From Hondaea fermentalgiana (taxonomy: Eukaryota > Sar > Bigyra > Thraustochytrida > Thraustochytriidae): a stretch of 15,408 nucleotides of DNA. The notes below the pieces were generated by a model. It ran no database searches. It was not told the origin of the DNA and saw only the letters and a program-made list of their open reading frames with translations. Positions 15,129-15,408 of this stretch are shown piece after piece (the first letter of the stretch is position 1; every line of letters begins with the position of its first letter). A program made the translations under genes and the position numbers. Where the stretch lies: assembly GCA_014084085.1 (NCBI GenBank), contig NPFB01000214.1, positions 1 through 15,408 on the forward strand, read 5' to 3'.

Positions 15129-15381
15129 AGGCCGAAGCGGGTCTGCTCGGGCGAGAGGGGGCTGGCAAGCGTCGTCCTCTTCGACCTGCCTCGCCTTCGA
15201 CTTGCCTTCGACTTCGACGCACAAAGCGGCGCGACGCGGCGGCAGAAACTATCTATCGATCATCTTGCTGGCGACGGCGGCGCGGCCTGCGCGGCGCGGA
15301 GGCGGCGGGCTGCGCGGCGCGAGGCGAGGCGCGGCGGGGCCTCTTCTTCTCGCGCGAGGCCGGCGCGCCGCGGGCCCCGAG

Positions 15382-15408
15382 ATGCAGCCGCTCATGCCGC
15401 CGCCGGCG
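15382..15408 (+). CDS. Possible start of a truncated gene
   Basis: An ATG with G at -3 opens a frame reading MQPLMPPPA to the end of the window. Position and divergence from the GH3 gene are compatible with a gene start, but nine codons of GC-rich sequence are very weak evidence. Confidence 0.15.

Larger units (their letters stand above)
14843..15408. other. GC-rich 5' flank of the GH3 gene
   Basis: No convincing gene is visible. The region includes a CAG/CGG trinucleotide-rich tract (about 15086-15128), degenerate TTCGACTTGCC-like repeats (about 15180-15219) and very GC-rich DNA with a repeated CTGCGCGGCGCG word (near 15287 and 15309). It probably contains the GH3 promoter and perhaps that of a divergent gene beginning near 15382. 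Confidence 0.45.

Overview
The window reads as nuclear DNA of a GC-rich, intron-poor eukaryotic microbe. The evidence is a nuclear-type complex I accessory subunit split by a spliceosomal intron, a mitochondrial carrier with a matching intron, AATAAA signals, and large non-coding stretches full of 4- and 5-bp microsatellites. A stramenopile of the thraustochytrid type is my best guess for the lineage. It is inferred only from overall style (compact, GC-rich, few short introns) and is not proven by any single feature.

Layout. Positions 1-4197 hold no gene I can defend: very GC-rich DNA with many tetra- and pentanucleotide arrays and one AT-rich island near 3060-3125. At 4198-5001 (+) is an unrecognised low-complexity protein. 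It converges with an ankyrin-repeat gene at 5708-6715 (-). A second, paralogous ankyrin gene lies at 8019-9158 (-) in the same orientation. Both ankyrin proteins end in the same four residues, CVCM, a CaaX prenylation box, and share a conserved region after the ankyrin repeats. The 1.3 kb between them (6716-8018) contains coding-like fragments on the minus strand that I could not resolve into one clean gene.

Next is a divergent pair of mitochondrial genes: an SLC25-type carrier (9496-10721, -, two exons) and the complex I subunit NDUFB7/B18 (11501-11905, +, two exons). Their introns are 182 and 183 nt long and start with the same heptamer, GTACGTG. About 780 bp of GC-rich DNA with a symmetric pentamer array separates the two start codons and may be a bidirectional promoter. 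NDUFB7 converges with a large intronless glycoside hydrolase family 3 gene (12539-14842, -) whose product has an N-terminal hydrophobic segment. A 65-bp-period tandem duplication lies between these two. The last 570 bp are the GC-rich 5' flank of the GH3 gene, with a possible start codon of a further gene at 15382 (+).

The genes do not form one pathway. The carrier and NDUFB7 plausibly share mitochondrial regulation. The ankyrin pair is a local duplication, predicted to be membrane-anchored by a lipid. The GH3 enzyme is probably secreted or membrane-anchored and acts on beta-glucosides.
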